DNA of 64,000 bases from Pseudomonas paeninsulae (GTDB lineage: Bacteria > Pseudomonadota > Gammaproteobacteria > Pseudomonadales > Pseudomonadaceae). Location of the stretch: NCBI RefSeq assembly GCF_035621475.1, contig NZ_CP141799.1, positions 1,228,501-1,292,500 on the forward strand. Direction: 5' to 3'. The position numbers and the translations under genes were made by a program. Below the pieces are notes generated by a model. That model worked only from the letters and a program-made list of their open reading frames with translations, made no database searches and was not told where the DNA came from. Shown here one piece after another: positions 10,816-20,274 of the stretch (position 1 is the stretch's first letter; each line of letters opens with the position of its first letter).

Positions 10816-13539
10816 CTACTGGCGCTTCAACGCCTGGGGATGCAAGCGAAAACGGCGGATCACGGCTTTCTCCAGCTCCGCCACGCTGAACAGCAGCAAA
10901 CCGGCCAGCAGCACCCGCAACCATTCAGCGGCAGTCAGGCCGATGGAGCCGAATACTCGCTGCAGGGGCGCTGCATAGGTGAACAGCAGTTGCAGCAGCA
11001 GACACACGGCGATGGCCAACAACACCTTGGGATTGCCCAGCAACCCCTGACGATTGAGCACCGAGTCGAAGATATGCCGGCTGTTCAGCAGGTAGAACAT
11101 CTCGCACATCACCACGGTGTTCACCGCCATGGTCCGGGCACCTTCCAGGCTGTTCCCGTGCTGCAGTTCCCAGAGAAATAAACCGAGGGCGCCGGCCATC
11201 ATCAGTAGTGACACCATCAGCACGCGCCAGACGAAAAAGCCCGAGAGCAGCGGTTCGCCTGGGGGGCGCGGCGGGCGCGTCATCAGTCCCTGTTCGGACG
11301 GTTCGAAGGCCAGTGCCAGGGCCAGGGTGATGGAGGTGACCATGTTGATCCACAGCACCTGGGCCGGGGTCAGTGGCAGGGTCAACTGGAACAGGATCGC
11401 GGCGATCACGATCAAGGCTTCGCCGCCGTTGGTCGGCAGGACGAACAGGATGAATTTCTTCAGGTTGTCGTAGATCGAGCGGCCTTCGCGCACGGCATTG
11501 GCGATAGTGGCGAAGTTGTCGTCGGTGAGTACTACTGCCGCGGCTTCCTTGGCCGCCTCGGTGCCCTTGTGGCCCATGGCCACGCCGACATCCGCGCGCT
11601 TCAGTGCTGGCGCATCATTGACCCCGTCACCGGTCATTGCCACCACTTCGCCGTTGGCTTGCATGGCCTGCACCAAGCGCAGCTTGTGTTCCGGGCTGGC
11701 GCGGGCGAACACCTCGATGCTGGGCAGTAGTTCGCGCAGGCTGCGCTCGTCGAGCAGCTCGATTTCGGCGCCGGTCAGGGCCGGGCGGTCGATGCCGATG
11801 CCCAGTTGCGCACCGATGGCGCGGGCGGTTTCGACGTGGTCGCCGGTGATCATCTTCACCGAGATGCCGGCGCGCCGACACTCGGCCACTGCGGCGATCG
11901 CCTCTGCGCGCGGCGGGTCGATAATGCCGAACAGGGCCAGCAGGGTGAAGCCTTGCTCGACATCGGCAAAACTCAGGTTGCGTTGCTCGGCGTCGGCCGG
12001 GCGGCTGGCAATGGCCAGCAGGCGCAGGCCGTGGGCGGCCAGGTCAGTGGCCTGGCGACGCCAGAAATCCGGGTCGAGCGGCTGGTCGCCGTCGCCAGTG
12101 CGCTGTTTACTGCATATTTCCAGCAGCCGCTCGGGCGCGCCTTTCAGGTAGATCACGCCATGGCCACTGTGGTCATGGTGCAGGGTGGCCATGAAGCGGT
12201 GTTCCGACTCGAAGGGAATGGCGTCGCTACGTGGCAGTTCTGCCTGCAGGGTCAGAGGGTCCAGGCCGCATTTCAAGGCCAGGGTGGCGAGCGCGCCCTC
12301 GGTGGGGTCGCCATGCAGCACCCAGTTGCCGGCGGCGTCTTCCTCAAGGCGAGCATCGTTGCATAACAGGGCTGCGCGGCCGATGTCGAGCAGGGCCTGA
12401 TCGGTTGCCAGGGGCTGGCCAGCGAGATGAAATCCGCCCTCGGGGGCGTAGCCGACACCGCTCACATCGACGATCCGCTGGGCGCTGACCAGGCGCTGCA
12501 CGGTCATCTCGTTGCGGGTCAGGGTGCCGGTCTTGTCTGAGCAGATTACTGTGACCGAACCAAGGGTTTCCACCGCCGGCAGGCGCCGTACGATGGCATT
12601 GTGGCGGGCCATGCGTTGCACACCGAGGGCGAGAATAACCGTCATGATCGCCGGCAGCCCTTCTGGAATCGCGGCGACGGTCAGCGCCACTACCATCATG
12701 AACATCTCGGCCGGATCCTGGCCGCGCCACAGCGTGCCGAGGGCGAAGGTGCCGATGGCGAAGACCAGTAGGGCCACGGTCAACCAGCGGCTGAAACCGT
12801 CGATCTGCCGCAGTAGTGGCGTGGATACCGTCTGCACCTGTTGCAGCATGCTGCCGATGCGCCCCAGTTCGGTGGCGCTGGCGGTGGCAACCACCAGGCC
12901 GAGGGCCTGGCCGCTGCTCACCAGGGTGCCCGAGTAGGCCATGCAGCGGCGGTCGCCGAGCACCGCGTCGGCTTTGTTGGGGTCGATGGATTTCTCCACT
13001 GGCACCGACTCGCCGGTCAGCGCGGCTTCCTCGACGTTGAAGTTTTTTACCCTGAGCAGGCGCAGGTCGGCCGGTACCTTGTCCCCGGAAACCAGGCTGA
13101 CGATATCCCCCAGCACCAGTTGTTCGGCAGGTATTTCCCGGCGTTCGCCAGCGCGCACGACCATGGCATGCAGCGACAGCATGTCGCGAATGGCATCCAG
13201 GGCGTGCTCCGCCTTGCCCTCCTGGATGAAGCCGATCAGCGCATTGATCAAAACCACTGAGAGAATCACCGCGGTGTCTATCCAGTGGCCGAGCAGGGCG
13301 GTGACCGCAGACGCCGCGATCATCATGTACAGCAACAGGTTGTGGAATTGCAGCAACAGACGTAGCAGCGCGCTGCGCCGTTTGGGCGGTGGCAGGCGAT
13401 TGGCCCCGTAGCGTTGCAAGCGTTGCGCCGCCTCACCCTCGGCGAGGCCGCTTTGGCTACTGTGCAGGGCATCCAGGGCCTGCTGCGCGTCGAGGGTGTG
13501 CCAGGCCGTTTCGGCGTGGACAGGTGGCGGTGTGTCCAT
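10816..13539 (-). CDS. P-type cation-transporting ATPase (P2 type)
   Basis: This 907-residue inner-membrane pump is of the Ca2+/Na+/K+ type II class. In order it shows an N-terminal cation-ATPase domain, the actuator motif ALTGESVPVEK, AIPEGLPA in helix M4, the phosphorylation site CSDKTGTLTRNE, the nucleotide domain, and the hinge MTGDGVNDAPALK, then the C-terminal helices. The PEGLP helix is typical of calcium-pump relatives; the ion is not certain. An Anr/FNR-type box sits about 60 bp upstream of the start. I recall the related P. aeruginosa PA1429 pump as oxygen-limitation controlled. Confidence 0.9.
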   Translation of the reverse strand: MDTPPPVHAETAWHTLDAQQALDALHSSQSGLAEGEAAQRLQRYGANRLPPPKRRSALLRLLLQFHNLLLYMMIAASAVTALLGHWIDTAVILSVVLINALIGFIQEGKAEHALDAIRDMLSLHAMVVRAGERREIPAEQLVLGDIVSLVSGDKVPADLRLLRVKNFNVEEAALTGESVPVEKSIDPNKADAVLGDRRCMAYSGTLVSSGQALGLVVATASATELGRIGSMLQQVQTVSTPLLRQIDGFSRWLTVALLVFAIGTFALGTLWRGQDPAEMFMMVVALTVAAIPEGLPAIMTVILALGVQRMARHNAIVRRLPAVETLGSVTVICSDKTGTLTRNEMTVQRLVSAQRIVDVSGVGYAPEGGFHLAGQPLATDQALLDIGRAALLCNDARLEEDAAGNWVLHGDPTEGALATLALKCGLDPLTLQAELPRSDAIPFESEHRFMATLHHDHSGHGVIYLKGAPERLLEICSKQRTGDGDQPLDPDFWRRQATDLAAHGLRLLAIASRPADAEQRNLSFADVEQGFTLLALFGIIDPPRAEAIAAVAECRRAGISVKMITGDHVETARAIGAQLGIGIDRPALTGAEIELLDERSLRELLPSIEVFARASPEHKLRLVQAMQANGEVVAMTGDGVNDAPALKRADVGVAMGHKGTEAAKEAAAVVLTDDNFATIANAVREGRSIYDNLKKFILFVLPTNGGEALIVIAAILFQLTLPLTPAQVLWINMVTSITLALALAFEPSEQGLMTRPPRPPGEPLLSGFFVWRVLMVSLLMMAGALGLFLWELQHGNSLEGARTMAVNTVVMCEMFYLLNSRHIFDSVLNRQGLLGNPKVLLAIAVCLLLQLLFTYAAPLQRVFGSIGLTAAEWLRVLLAGLLLFSVAELEKAVIRRFRLHPQALKRQ

Positions 13540-13592
13540 TCGGGCATCTCCATACGTGTGGAGGCACAGTAGTCTTATTCGCCGAACGTGGT

Positions 13593-13606
13593 CTGATCTG
13601 GATCAA
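13593..13606. promoter_or_regulatory. Anr/FNR box
   Basis: CTGATCTGGATCAA matches the Anr consensus TTGAT-N4-ATCAA at 9 of 10 fixed bases. It is centred about 60 bp upstream of the ATPase start (minus) and about 68 bp upstream of the small plus-strand reading frame at 13668. It would switch on transcription at low oxygen. Confidence 0.6.
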
Positions 13607-13667
13607 AACCATAGGGCCTGCTCGCGGTTGAATAACCGCACCAGCATGGGTTGGTGAAGTCAGCGAG

Positions 13668-13829
13668 ATGATCAAGCTTCTGGTGGCAACCGCCCTTTCC
13701 CCGCCTTCGGCACAGGCCGTGCAGCGTGCCATCGAGTGGCTAGGAAAACAGGGGCGGCGGCTGGGCCTTGAGCCAAGTAGTCGACGACGCGGCCGAGGAC
13801 TTCGTCGCCCACGCGACCTTGCTCAATGA
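13668..13829 (+). pseudogene. probable remnant of a universal stress protein gene
   Basis: The reading frame begins MIKLLVATALSPPSA, like the first strand and loop of Usp proteins (usually LVATDLSPxS). It loses resemblance after about 34 codons and stops at 53, while Usp proteins need at least 140. In P. aeruginosa, as I recall, olsA is next to an Anr-regulated usp gene (PA4352), so both the position and the Anr box fit. The match is short and the call tentative. Confidence 0.35.
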
Positions 13830-13879
13830 GCAAACGCAACAACTGGCGAACAGACCCGTAGTCGGTCGCAGGGCGTTAT

Positions 13880-14650
13880 TCATGCGGCCTGAGCTGGCGC
13901 CTCGCTGTCCGCCGCCAGGGCGCTGGCCACGGCGGCGTGGGCACGGCGTGCCAGTTGGTTGCGATTCAGCGTGGCGCTGGCAATCGGTTGCAGCAGACGA
14001 ATCTGCACGTCGATCGGGTCACTGGCGAGCAGGCGCAACAGGTGCGAGAGCATGTCGTCGTCACCGATAAAGGGCGTGGTCATGCAGGGCTGGCCGTCGC
14101 GCAGGTAGCGGATGGCGACCGGTTGCAGCGCCACCCCGGTATCGATGGCGCTGCTCAGCAGGCGGCCGTGGAAGGTACGCAGGGCCAGGCCGTCGGTGGT
14201 GGTGCCTTCCGGGAAGATCAGCAACGGTCGGCCTTGTCCCAGGTGGTGGCCGAGTTGTTGGTTGAGCAAATTGCTGTCGCCCGCGCCGCGGCGGATGAAC
14301 AGGGTGCCGGCCTGGTGTGCCAGCCAGCCGGCCAGCGGCCAGGAGCGCACCTCGGCCTTGGACAGGAACGACAGCGGCGCGAGCATGCCGAGCAGCGGGA
14401 TATCGGTCCAGGAGATGTGGTTACTGACCCACAGCATCGGTTCCTGCGGCAGTTCGCCGTGCACGCTCAGGCGAAATGGCAGGGCCTTGCTCATGCGCGC
14501 AAAGAACCAGCGGCTCATGCGCTGGCGCAGGCCCATCAGCTCATGCCCCAGCAAACGCTCCAGTAGACTCAGCATCCCGGCCAGCGGGGTGACCAGGCCG
14601 ATGATGGCGAGCAGGCGCAGCATTCGCAGGTACAGGCGCAGCTTGTTCAT
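13880..14650 (-). CDS. olsA: lyso-ornithine lipid O-acyltransferase (PlsC family)
   Basis: OlsA adds the second acyl chain to lyso-ornithine lipid, finishing a phosphorus-free membrane lipid used when phosphate is low. The 256-residue protein has an N-terminal membrane segment, the catalytic HX4D in SNHISWTDIP, and the acceptor motif FPEGTTTDG. The start at 14650 (MNKLRLYLRML) begins at the membrane segment; sequence further upstream in frame is not family-like. It lies 78 bp downstream of olsB on the same strand, the usual olsBA order. Confidence 0.88.
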   Translation of the reverse strand: MNKLRLYLRMLRLLAIIGLVTPLAGMLSLLERLLGHELMGLRQRMSRWFFARMSKALPFRLSVHGELPQEPMLWVSNHISWTDIPLLGMLAPLSFLSKAEVRSWPLAGWLAHQAGTLFIRRGAGDSNLLNQQLGHHLGQGRPLLIFPEGTTTDGLALRTFHGRLLSSAIDTGVALQPVAIRYLRDGQPCMTTPFIGDDDMLSHLLRLLASDPIDVQIRLLQPIASATLNRNQLARRAHAAVASALAADSEAPAQAA

Positions 14651-14728
14651 CGGGTACTCCAGACAGGGCGGACGACATCGCCCAGCCCTGTCTACACAGA
14701 CCCGGGCGCTCCTGCAAGTCATGCTGGT

Positions 14729-15487
14729 TCAGACTGCCGCCTTGAAGTGGCGGGCGTAGCGTGGACAGAGTTCGTCGCGCTTGAGCAGGATGAACACGTC
14801 GGCCACCTGAAAATCGGGATCCCAGCACGGTTCGCCGCATATTTTTGCACCCAGGCGCATGTAGGCCTTGAGCAGGGGTGGCATCTCGGCGATGACGTTG
14901 CTCGGCACCTCCAGGGCCGGCAGCGGGGTCTTCGGCTCGGCCCGCAGGTGTTCGGTGCACAGGTAGCGTTCGCGCAGGCGCTGCATGATCGCCTGGGCCT
15001 GGATGCCGCCGTCCTGCATGGAGATGCTGGCGCAGCCCATCAGGTAGCGGTAATCGCCCTGGTTGAGGACTTCGGCCAGTTCGCCCCAGAGCACGGCGAT
15101 GGTGGCGCCGTTGCGGTAGGCGCTATCGACGCAGGTGCGGCCGATTTCCAGCACCGGGCCTTGCAGGTGCGGCAGGCCGTGCAGGCTGAACTCCTCTTCA
15201 CTGTAGAACCGGCCCAAGCCGGCGGCGGCCTGATGATCGAGCAGACGGGTGGTGGCTACCAGCAGGCCGCTGTTCAGGTCACGCACGCCGATGTGCTGGC
15301 AGTGAATGTCGTAGTCATCCATATCCAGACCGAGTTCGGCACCCTTGAGCTTGGCATCGAACTCGGCGCTGAATACGCGAAAGCGCAGGGCCTGGGCTTC
15401 ACGCAGGGCAGCGGGGCCGACTAGACGCTCGGCCTGCAAGCGACGTGCTGGGGTGGTGCGGTCGCGGGTGATTGCCATCTGGGTCAT
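14729..15487 (-). CDS. olsB: L-ornithine N(alpha)-acyltransferase
   Basis: OlsB transfers a 3-hydroxyacyl chain from acyl-ACP to ornithine, the first step of ornithine-lipid synthesis. The 252-residue GNAT-fold protein shows the family core: [64 protein letters not shown]. The ATG at 15487 has GGAG 8 nt upstream and matches the family N-terminus; an in-frame ATG at 15571 would add an unconserved 28-residue tail. olsA follows. Confidence 0.9.
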   Translation of the reverse strand: MTQMAITRDRTTPARRLQAERLVGPAALREAQALRFRVFSAEFDAKLKGAELGLDMDDYDIHCQHIGVRDLNSGLLVATTRLLDHQAAAGLGRFYSEEEFSLHGLPHLQGPVLEIGRTCVDSAYRNGATIAVLWGELAEVLNQGDYRYLMGCASISMQDGGIQAQAIMQRLRERYLCTEHLRAEPKTPLPALEVPSNVIAEMPPLLKAYMRLGAKICGEPCWDPDFQVADVFILLKRDELCPRYARHFKAAV

Positions 15488-15638
15488 GCCGTCATCTCCG
15501 TTGGCCGGCTTATTGTCTTGCAGCCGGTCGATCTTGTTGGGCAAGCTCAGGCTAGGTAGCGGCGGTGTCACCCCTGTGAAGTTTTGGTGATGCTTGTGTG
15601 ACAGCCGCTGCGACTCCCACTCGGTTGAGGAACTGCGT

Positions 15639-16529
15639 ATGCCCTGGCAAACCCTGTTGCAAACCCATCAACGCCTGCCGGCCGCCAGCAGCCTGGAGGC
15701 CTGGTATGCCGCGCTCTTGACGCGGCTGGGCAGGCCATCGCCCTTCGCGTTGGCCTTGCTCGGCGGGCGTTTGGCGGCGACGCCGGGGCTGGCCTTCCTC
15801 GCCGGTTATCAAGGCGCCCTGCGGGGGCTCTGGCCGTCCGCACCCTGGTCGCTGGGCGCGCTCTGTGTCACCGAGAATAAAAGCGTGCGCCCGGCGGATA
15901 TGCAGACCCGACTAAGCGACCTGCTGTTGCATGGCCGCAAGGATTTCGTCACGGCAGGCGATGCCGCCGACTGGCTGCTGGTCGCCGCCCGCGAAGGGCC
16001 GCCGGCGCAACCGGTGCGCTTGGCCCTGGGCGTGGTGCGCAATGGCGATCCCGGGGTGCGCGTCGAGGTGCTGCCGAGCTTGCCCCTGATGCCCGATATC
16101 GGCCACGCCCGCCTGCATCTGGATGGCGCCCACTGCGAGCGCCTGGCCGGCGATGGTTGGGACGACTACGTGAAGCCGTTTCGCAGCATCGAAGATCTGC
16201 ACGTGCTGACCGCCGTGGGCGCCTGGCTGTATGGCGTGGGGCAGGACTCGGACTGGCCGCAGGCATTGCAGTTGCGCCTGCTCGGCCTGCTCGCCGGCTG
16301 CGCCGAAGTGGCCCGGCAAGGCCCGGCGCAACCCGCCACGCACCTGCTGCTGGCTGGGTTGTTCGCCCAGTTCGCCGCACTCGACGCCGAGTTGCACGCG
16401 GCCTTCGCTGCCGGGCCGGCGGATTGGGCGGCCTTGTGGCAGCGCGACCGCAGCCTGCTGGCGCTTGCCGCCTCCGCGCGCGGCAAGCGCCTGGCTAAAG
16501 CCCAGACCGCCTTGGGCCTGGGTTCGTAG
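15639..16529 (+). CDS. acyl-CoA-dehydrogenase-like protein beside olsBA
   Basis: This 296-residue protein resembles the central and C-terminal parts of acyl-CoA dehydrogenases. [15 protein letters not shown] looks like the flavin-domain strand, and [18 protein letters not shown] like the start of the C-terminal helix bundle. It is shorter than a true enzyme (about 380-400), and no catalytic base or full FAD-binding region is clear, so it may be an inactive relative. ATG at 15639 follows GAGGAA. It is divergent from olsB across a 151-bp gap, which suggests shared control, but a role in ornithine lipids is only inferred. Confidence 0.55.
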   Translation: MPWQTLLQTHQRLPAASSLEAWYAALLTRLGRPSPFALALLGGRLAATPGLAFLAGYQGALRGLWPSAPWSLGALCVTENKSVRPADMQTRLSDLLLHGRKDFVTAGDAADWLLVAAREGPPAQPVRLALGVVRNGDPGVRVEVLPSLPLMPDIGHARLHLDGAHCERLAGDGWDDYVKPFRSIEDLHVLTAVGAWLYGVGQDSDWPQALQLRLLGLLAGCAEVARQGPAQPATHLLLAGLFAQFAALDAELHAAFAAGPADWAALWQRDRSLLALAASARGKRLAKAQTALGLGS

Positions 16530-16743
16530 GGGCGCGATCGGATACGACCAGCAGGCGGCGCGGCTGCAACCCTGCGCTGTACTGCTGCGCACGCTCGCCA
16601 GGCGAAAATCAATGCCTGGGCGTAGGGCGCCGCCCGCTCAGAAATGCAACGAATAGTCGGTCGGGGACGCTTGCGGTCGCACGCTTTTTAGCGTCATCGA
16701 CGGCATGCTAGGGTGCCACGTGGTCATCCGCGGAGGCTCTGCA
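16530..16743. other. intergenic region without recognised features
   Basis: No protein-like frame or strong hairpin is seen. It should hold the promoter of the serine-hydrolase operon; only the GGAGG ribosome binding site at 16733-16737 is clear. Confidence 0.4.
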
Positions 16744-17862
16744 ATGCCCGTATCCCTGCTGCATCGGTTCGCTTTGATCCTCGCCATTACGAGCGGCGCT
16801 GGCCTCGTCCAGGCCGAAAGCTGGCCGGCTGTCGAGTGGGCGCGGGAAGTCGTGCCTGCGAGTCCGGCCATCGCCGCGCTGGAGGCCTATGCCTTTCCCG
16901 CCCGCGACGATGAAAAGCGCGCCGGGGTGCGCACCGATGCCTTGCTGGTCATCCGCGATGGGCGGGTGGTTTACCAGCGCTACGCCGGGCCGACGCGAGC
17001 CGCTACGCCGCACCTGACCTGGTCGATGAGCAAGAGCCTGCTCGCCACCACCCTGGGAGTCGCCTATGGCCAGGGCCGCTTCAAGCTCGATGCACCAGTG
17101 GCGCAGTATTACCCGCCGTTCGCCAGGCATCCGGCGATCAAGGTCGGCCACCTGCTCAACTGGGCCTCGGGTCTGGACTGGCGCGAAGACTACGAATACG
17201 CACCGCTGAAATCCTCGGTGGTGGCCATGCTCTATACCCACGGCCGCGCGGATATGGCCGCCTTCACCGCCGCGCACGCCGCCGCTGCCGCGCCGGGCAC
17301 ACGCTTTCGTTATTCCAGCGGCGACAGCAACGTGCTGTCTGCCGCCCTCAAGGGCATGGTCGGTACCGAGGCCTATGCGGACTATCCCTGGAGCGCGCTG
17401 TTCGAGCCGCTCGGCATCACCTCGGCGGTCTGGGAAACCGACCCCGTCGGCACCTTCGTCGCCTCGTCCTACGCCTACATGAGCGCTAGTGATCTGGCGC
17501 GGGTTGGCCTGCTGATGCTGCGCGATGGCCGCTGGGGCGAGCAGCAGTTGCTGCCGCCGGCCTGGGTCGCATTCAACCGCACGCCGTTGGCCACTTACCA
17601 GGCGCATGCCGCCAACGCGGGGGACGCCGTGCCGGGCGGGCACTGGTGGTTGAACGCCGAGTTGCCAGGCGCGGCCAGACCCTGGGCGGATGCCCCGGCT
17701 GATGCCTTCGCCGCCCTCGGTCACTGGGGCCAGGGGCTGTATGTGTTGCCAGCGGAAAAACTGGTGATCGTGCGCTACGCCGATGATCGTGACGCCAGTT
17801 TCCAGCACAACCAGTTGCTCAAGCGGGTGACCGCCGCCTTTGCCCGCGAGGTGCAGCCATGA
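16744..17862 (+). CDS. secreted serine hydrolase of the beta-lactamase class C family
   Basis: This 372-residue penicillin-binding-protein-like hydrolase resembles 6-aminohexanoate-dimer hydrolases. A signal peptide (residues 1-25, cleavage after VQA) sends it to the periplasm. The nucleophile motif SMSK, the YSSGDSN box (Tyr general base) and a C-terminal HWGQG, in place of KTG, are in family order. The ATG at 16744 follows GGAGG; an in-frame ATG at 16705 would spoil the signal peptide. The stop overlaps the next start (ATGA). The substrate could be an ester, amide or beta-lactam; resistance is not implied. Confidence 0.82.
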   Translation: MPVSLLHRFALILAITSGAGLVQAESWPAVEWAREVVPASPAIAALEAYAFPARDDEKRAGVRTDALLVIRDGRVVYQRYAGPTRAATPHLTWSMSKSLLATTLGVAYGQGRFKLDAPVAQYYPPFARHPAIKVGHLLNWASGLDWREDYEYAPLKSSVVAMLYTHGRADMAAFTAAHAAAAAPGTRFRYSSGDSNVLSAALKGMVGTEAYADYPWSALFEPLGITSAVWETDPVGTFVASSYAYMSASDLARVGLLMLRDGRWGEQQLLPPAWVAFNRTPLATYQAHAANAGDAVPGGHWWLNAELPGAARPWADAPADAFAALGHWGQGLYVLPAEKLVIVRYADDRDASFQHNQLLKRVTAAFAREVQP

Positions 17863-18197
17863 TCCGTCGTCGTCCGTTGCGCACGCTGCTGCTGGTGATC
17901 GTCCTGCTGCTGGTGGGGCTCGGCTGGCAGAACCGTGCGCACCTGCAGGCCTTCCCCGACATCATCAGCGCCTATACGGCCAAGGAATATTGTTCCTGCC
18001 GCTATGTGATGAACAACCCCGCGGCCTACTGTGAAGGCTATGTGAGCCAGTATGTGCCGGTCAGCCAGTTGCTCGATGACGAGAGCCGCAAACGGGTCAG
18101 CGCCAGTGGCCTGGGTCGCAGCCACAGCGCCGTCTGGCTCGGTCCGCGGCAGGGGTGTCAGTTGCTACCCGCGGCGTCAATTCCGTCAGCGCCGTGA
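17859..18197 (+). CDS. small membrane-anchored protein of unknown function
   Basis: This 112-residue protein has one N-terminal membrane helix (about residues 8-24) and an exported domain with four cysteines (YCSCRYV, AYCEGY, QGCQLL) that may pair as disulfides. I do not recognise the family. It overlaps the serine hydrolase gene by 4 bp and abuts the phospholipase-D-like gene, so it belongs to that operon and may act with either enzyme at the outer face of the inner membrane. Confidence 0.65.
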   Translation: MIRRRPLRTLLLVIVLLLVGLGWQNRAHLQAFPDIISAYTAKEYCSCRYVMNNPAAYCEGYVSQYVPVSQLLDDESRKRVSASGLGRSHSAVWLGPRQGCQLLPAASIPSAP

Positions 18198-19478
18198 GTG
18201 ACCAGATGCAGCGGGCTTTGCAAGGCCGCCACGGGCGACTATCGTGGCGACCTCGACGCTCAACCTACGGGGCCTTATGCGAATCCGCCTTACCTGCTCC
18301 TTGTTGCCGGCTGCGCACTGATGCCAGGAATGGTCTTTCCCTGGAGTAGCGGCAACCAATTTGCCTTGCTCAACGATGGCCCGACCTTCTTCCCGCGGAT
18401 GATCGAGGCCATCGACGCTGCGCGCCAGTTGGTCGCGCTGGAGTTGTACCTGGTGACCAGTGGCGCCTGCACGGACGCCCTGTTGCAAGCATTGTGCGCG
18501 GCGGCGCAGCGCGGCGTCGCGGTGCGTTGCCTGTTCGACGATTACGGTTCCCAGGCCCTGCACCAGGCCGACCGCCAGCGCCTGAGCGCTGCGGGCGTGC
18601 AACTACGGCGCTACAACCCGCTGCGCTGGCGCCGTGGTATGCGTAATTTCTATCGTGACCACCGCAAGCTGTTGCTGGTCGATGGTCGGCTGGCCTTCAT
18701 CGGTGGCACCGGTGCGACCGATCAGTTCTGGATGCCGGGCGAAGCGGATAGCACCTGGCGTGAGGTCATGGTGGAGATCGGCGGGCCGCTGGTGACGGAC
18801 TGGCAGGCGTTATTCGACCGTCAGTGGCATGCCCTGCAGACCCGTTTTGCCTGGCGGCCGAGAGCGACGCCTGGGCTGAAACGCTTGCCGCTATCGCCGC
18901 CAGTGGGCCAGGGCCTGGGCCGGGTGGCCTACGCCGATGCCCGCCAGCATCGCGACATCCTGCAGTCGCTGGTGCGTGCGTTGCACGGCGCCAAGCAACG
19001 CATCTGGCTGGCCACGCCGTATTTTCTGCCGACCTGGAAAGTCCGCCGCGCCTTGCGCAAGGCGGCTGAGCGCGGGGTCGAGGTGCGTCTGCTGCTCAGC
19101 GGCCGCCACACCGACAACCAGCCGGTGCGCTTTGCCGGCCAGCGCTACTACCCGAAGCTGCTCAGGGCCGGGGTGCAGATATTCGAATACCAACCACGTT
19201 TTTTGCACCTAAAAATGGTGCTGGTGGACGACTGGGTCAGCGTCGGCTCGTGCAACTTCGACCACTGGAACCTGCGCTTTAATCTCGACGCCAACCTCGA
19301 AGCACTCGACCCGGAGTTGACTGCCGCCGTGGCCGCCAGCTTCCAGGCGGATTTCGCCGATAGCCTCGAGATCAGTCAGGAACTCTGGCACGCCCGGCCC
19401 TGGTGGCGGCGCGTGCAGGAACGCCTGTGGGGTTGGCTGGATCGGCTGGTGGTGAACCTGCTCGACCGCCGTCGCTAA
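18198..19478 (+). CDS. phospholipase D / cardiolipin-synthase-like enzyme
   Basis: This enzyme transfers or hydrolyses phosphatidyl groups through two HKD motifs. Both are complete: DHRKLLLVDGRLAFIGG and HLKMVLVDDWVSVGSCNFD. It probably acts on phosphatidylglycerol or related lipids at the membrane. The frame opens with GTG at 18198, directly after the upstream stop, giving 426 residues. The first 41 are not family-like, so the true start may be the ATG at 18321 or 18330 (about 385 residues). No classical two-helix cardiolipin-synthase N-terminus is visible. It is the third gene of a tightly packed operon with a serine hydrolase. Confidence 0.83.
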   Translation: MTRCSGLCKAATGDYRGDLDAQPTGPYANPPYLLLVAGCALMPGMVFPWSSGNQFALLNDGPTFFPRMIEAIDAARQLVALELYLVTSGACTDALLQALCAAAQRGVAVRCLFDDYGSQALHQADRQRLSAAGVQLRRYNPLRWRRGMRNFYRDHRKLLLVDGRLAFIGGTGATDQFWMPGEADSTWREVMVEIGGPLVTDWQALFDRQWHALQTRFAWRPRATPGLKRLPLSPPVGQGLGRVAYADARQHRDILQSLVRALHGAKQRIWLATPYFLPTWKVRRALRKAAERGVEVRLLLSGRHTDNQPVRFAGQRYYPKLLRAGVQIFEYQPRFLHLKMVLVDDWVSVGSCNFDHWNLRFNLDANLEALDPELTAAVAASFQADFADSLEISQELWHARPWWRRVQERLWGWLDRLVVNLLDRRR

Positions 19479-19613
19479 GCCGCCTTTCGCCCGGATGCAG
19501 CAGCCCGACGTGCGGGTGTGTTTCCTGGCGATGTAGTTCTAGGCTATTACCTGCGCGCTGGATGCGGGGCGGATACTTGTATCGCTCCCTCAACCCGTTA
19601 CAGGAGAAAATTC

Positions 19614-20195
19614 ATGGCTGCGAAAAAGATTCTGATGCTGGTCGGCGACTACGTCGAAGACTACGAAGTGATGGTGCCGTTCCAGGCGCTGCAGATGGTT
19701 GGCCATACCGTGCATGCGGTCTGTCCGGGCAAGAGCGCCGGGCAATCGGTGCGTACCGCCATCCACGACTTCGAAGGCGACCAGACCTACAGTGAAAAGC
19801 CCGGGCACAACTTTGGCCTGAACTTCGACTTCAGCCAGGTCAAGGCTGGTGATTACGATGCCCTGCTGATTCCCGGCGGCCGCGCCCCGGAATACCTGCG
19901 CTTGAATGCCGAGGTACTGGCCCTGGTGCAGGCCTTCAATGCAGCCAACAAGCCCATCGCCGCGGTGTGCCATGGCGCCCAACTGCTGGCCGCCGCCGGT
20001 GTGCTCGACGGCCGTGAATGCAGTGCTTACCCGGCCTGCGGGCCGGAAGTGCAGCTGGCGGGTGGCCGCTACATGGAGATCGCCGTAGACCAGGCCCATG
20101 TTCAGGGTAACCTGGTCACCGCCCCGGCCTGGCCTGCGCATCCGGCCTGGCTGGCCGGTTTCCTCAAGCTGCTGGGCACCCAGATCAGCCTGTAG
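19614..20195 (+). CDS. DJ-1/PfpI family protein
   Basis: This 193-residue class I glutamine-amidotransferase-like protein is of the PfpI/YhbO/YajL group. The nucleophile Cys lies in AVCHGAQLL, the partner Glu region in [10 protein letters not shown], and the glycine-rich [10 protein letters not shown] loop is present. Relatives act on glyoxal-modified molecules or help in stress, and some were called proteases. The ATG at 19614 follows AGGAG; in-frame sequence back to 19518 is non-coding in character. It appears to be a single gene. Confidence 0.85.
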   Translation: MAAKKILMLVGDYVEDYEVMVPFQALQMVGHTVHAVCPGKSAGQSVRTAIHDFEGDQTYSEKPGHNFGLNFDFSQVKAGDYDALLIPGGRAPEYLRLNAEVLALVQAFNAANKPIAAVCHGAQLLAAAGVLDGRECSAYPACGPEVQLAGGRYMEIAVDQAHVQGNLVTAPAWPAHPAWLAGFLKLLGTQISL

Positions 20196-20274
20196 ACTGC
20201 CGCCCGGACAGGCGTCTCTGCACTGGCGCCTGCCCGGCGCTATTACCCGTCCCCCGATCGAGGCAAGACGCCCT

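Noticed and set aside
13768..14070. 100-codon plus-strand frame past the Usp remnant
   Set aside because: Overlaps the olsA 3' end and shows no family features.
16744..17862. A resistance beta-lactamase
   Set aside because: The C-terminal triad is HWG rather than KTG, and the closest resemblance is to esterase/amide-hydrolase relatives.
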